From JAKAAZ01 sp963817855 (GTDB lineage Bacteria > Acidobacteriota > Terriglobia > Terriglobales > Acidobacteriaceae): a stretch of DNA of 64,000 nucleotides. The stretch is from contig CAWFQA010000001.1 in NCBI GenBank assembly GCA_963817855.1, positions 434,001 to 498,000 of the forward strand, read 5' to 3'. A program made the translations under genes and the position numbers. The notes below the pieces were generated by a model. The model had not been told where the DNA came from. It was given only the letters and a program-made list of their open reading frames with translations, and made no database searches. Below, piece by piece: positions 63,154-64,000 of this stretch. Each line of letters opens with the position of its first letter. Position 1 is the stretch's first letter.

Positions 63154-63567
63154 ATGAAAGATGCGGATCAACAGGTCCGGCTGCGCCGCTTCTGGGGAGC
63201 GGCCATCTTCTCGCTGGGCACGCTGTGGGGGTTCTCCAACATCATCTACTTCCCGGTCGCCGCGTTGACCAGCATTGTGGGCAGCTCCTGGCTGGAAGTT
63301 TTCATCATTCTTGCCGGCGGTCTGCTCACTTTCACCGGCTCTATCGCCGTTTTCTATCAGCGACGCATCGCATCGCGATTTCTTCTTGCAGGCGGCATCA
63401 TCCTCCTGGTCTTCGCGATCTGCGGACAATTCGTTCTCCAGCTCAGTACGCGCGGAATTCCCAACCTGCTGCTGCTTTTTCTTGCTGGCGCTGTTGCCGT
63501 ATCCCTGGGCCTGTTTGGAGCGATCACTGAACGAAAATGCTGGCCCCCTCTGCGCGATCTTCCCTGA
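63154..63567 (+). CDS. Four-helix membrane protein of unknown function
   Basis: 137 residues with four predicted helices (FWGAAIFSLGTLWGFSNIIY, LEVFIILAGGLLTFTGSIAV, FLLAGGIILLVFAICGQFVL and LLLLFLAGAVAVSLGLFGAI) linked by short basic loops. No cofactor motif. It follows coxD by 36 bases on the same strand, so it may be part of the respiratory operon; a role in assembly would be guesswork. No family recognised. Confidence 0.6.
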   Translation: MKDADQQVRLRRFWGAAIFSLGTLWGFSNIIYFPVAALTSIVGSSWLEVFIILAGGLLTFTGSIAVFYQRRIASRFLLAGGIILLVFAICGQFVLQLSTRGIPNLLLLFLAGAVAVSLGLFGAITERKCWPPLRDLP

Positions 63568-63657
63568 GCATTGTGGGACTTCCTTTCCATTTCCGCTACT
63601 CCAGAGAACCGATTAGGATGGAACGTTGGAACCTTTCTGCACGATGGAGTTTGCAAC

Positions 63658-64000
63658 ATGGCCACCAAGATCGCTGCGCGCCCGCAACTGGCGTATTTAA
63701 CTACCCAATTGGACGAGTTGAAGCAAAAAGGGACGTACTTCCATTTGCGCATCCTGGAAGACGAGCAGGAGCCGGTTTGCACCTATGACGGAAAGCGGGT
63801 CATCAACCTTGCCTCCAACAATTATCTGGGTCTGACCGCGCATCCCAAGCTGCGCGAGGCCGCGATTGAAGCCACACGAAAGTATGGAGTCGGCTCCGGC
63901 GCGGTGCGCACCATCGCCGGCACCATGCGCATCCACATGGAACTGGAAGAGAAAATCGCACGCTTCAAAAATGTCGAAGCCTGCGTCGTGTTTCAATCCG
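63658..64000 (+). CDS. PLP-dependent alpha-oxoamine synthase (Kbl/BioF-like), 5' part
   Basis: 114 residues to the window edge. The start MATKIAARPQLAYLTTQLDE and the segment VINLASNNYLGLTAHPKLRE, then YGVGSGAVRTIAGTMRIHME, are characteristic of 2-amino-3-ketobutyrate CoA ligase (glycine C-acetyltransferase) and 8-amino-7-oxononanoate synthase. The RIHMELE wording fits Kbl slightly better. The PLP lysine lies beyond the window. Start ATG at 63658. Confidence 0.85.
   Translation, partial: MATKIAARPQLAYLTTQLDELKQKGTYFHLRILEDEQEPVCTYDGKRVINLASNNYLGLTAHPKLREAAIEATRKYGVGSGAVRTIAGTMRIHMELEEKIARFKNVEACVVFQS

Overview
The window reads as a chromosomal segment of an acidobacterium, most likely class Terriglobia. 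The grounds are two secreted VWFA-related proteins of the kind expanded in Acidobacteriota, tandem YVTN-type beta-propeller lipoproteins, a Ser/Thr kinase with TolB-like and TPR regions, a PEP-CTERM protein, an HpnI-like glycosyltransferase and a complete alternative complex III plus caa3 oxidase cluster. This is inference from family content; no rRNA or tRNA gene was seen.

Layout. 1-2.8 kb: cut-off secreted protein, DUF2971 protein, an RHH/PIN toxin-antitoxin pair with an apparently leaderless promoter, and rpsT. 2.9-16.9 kb: glycosyltransferase, two VWFA proteins, an EamA transporter, a Tat-exported prenyltransferase-repeat protein beside tatA, a large secreted protein of unknown role, a methyltransferase, a BON lipoprotein, a GNAT and a B12/radical-SAM enzyme. 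17.5-26.5 kb: Ser/Thr kinase, ABC-2 exporter pair, recG, acpS and an MCE-domain protein. 26.8-33.3 kb: two paralogous propeller lipoproteins, an outer-membrane protein with a broken paralogue upstream, an IS remnant, and a GlcNAc kinase/NagA tail-to-tail pair. 33.6-37.3 kb: a HAD-UbiA, DprE1-like, DprE2-like operon that looks like a polyprenyl-phosphoryl pentose pathway. 37.4-48.9 kb: two MacB-type permeases, HpnI-like GT21, Rieske oxygenase, PEP-CTERM protein, GH57/DUF3536 protein, AlkA-type glycosylase and an aldehyde dehydrogenase. 49.3-63.6 kb: actABCDEF, an accessory gene, sco, coxB, coxA, coxC and coxD in one tightly packed, same-strand respiratory operon; the window ends inside a PLP-dependent alpha-oxoamine synthase.

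The respiratory block would oxidise quinol through ActB/C/F, move electrons through the cytochromes ActA and ActE to the CuA/haem-c subunit CoxB, and reduce oxygen at CoxA.

Two cross-cutting observations stand out. Six genes (a VWFA gene, EamA, recG, MCE, GH57/DUF3536, AlkA-type) are interrupted by eight frameshifts, and all eight are single-base gains in the coding direction; that argues for a systematic assembly error or a shared mutational process rather than independent decay. Second, the intergenic regions carry several dispersed palindromic elements, including two inverted copies of a roughly 160-bp MITE/BIME-like repeat.
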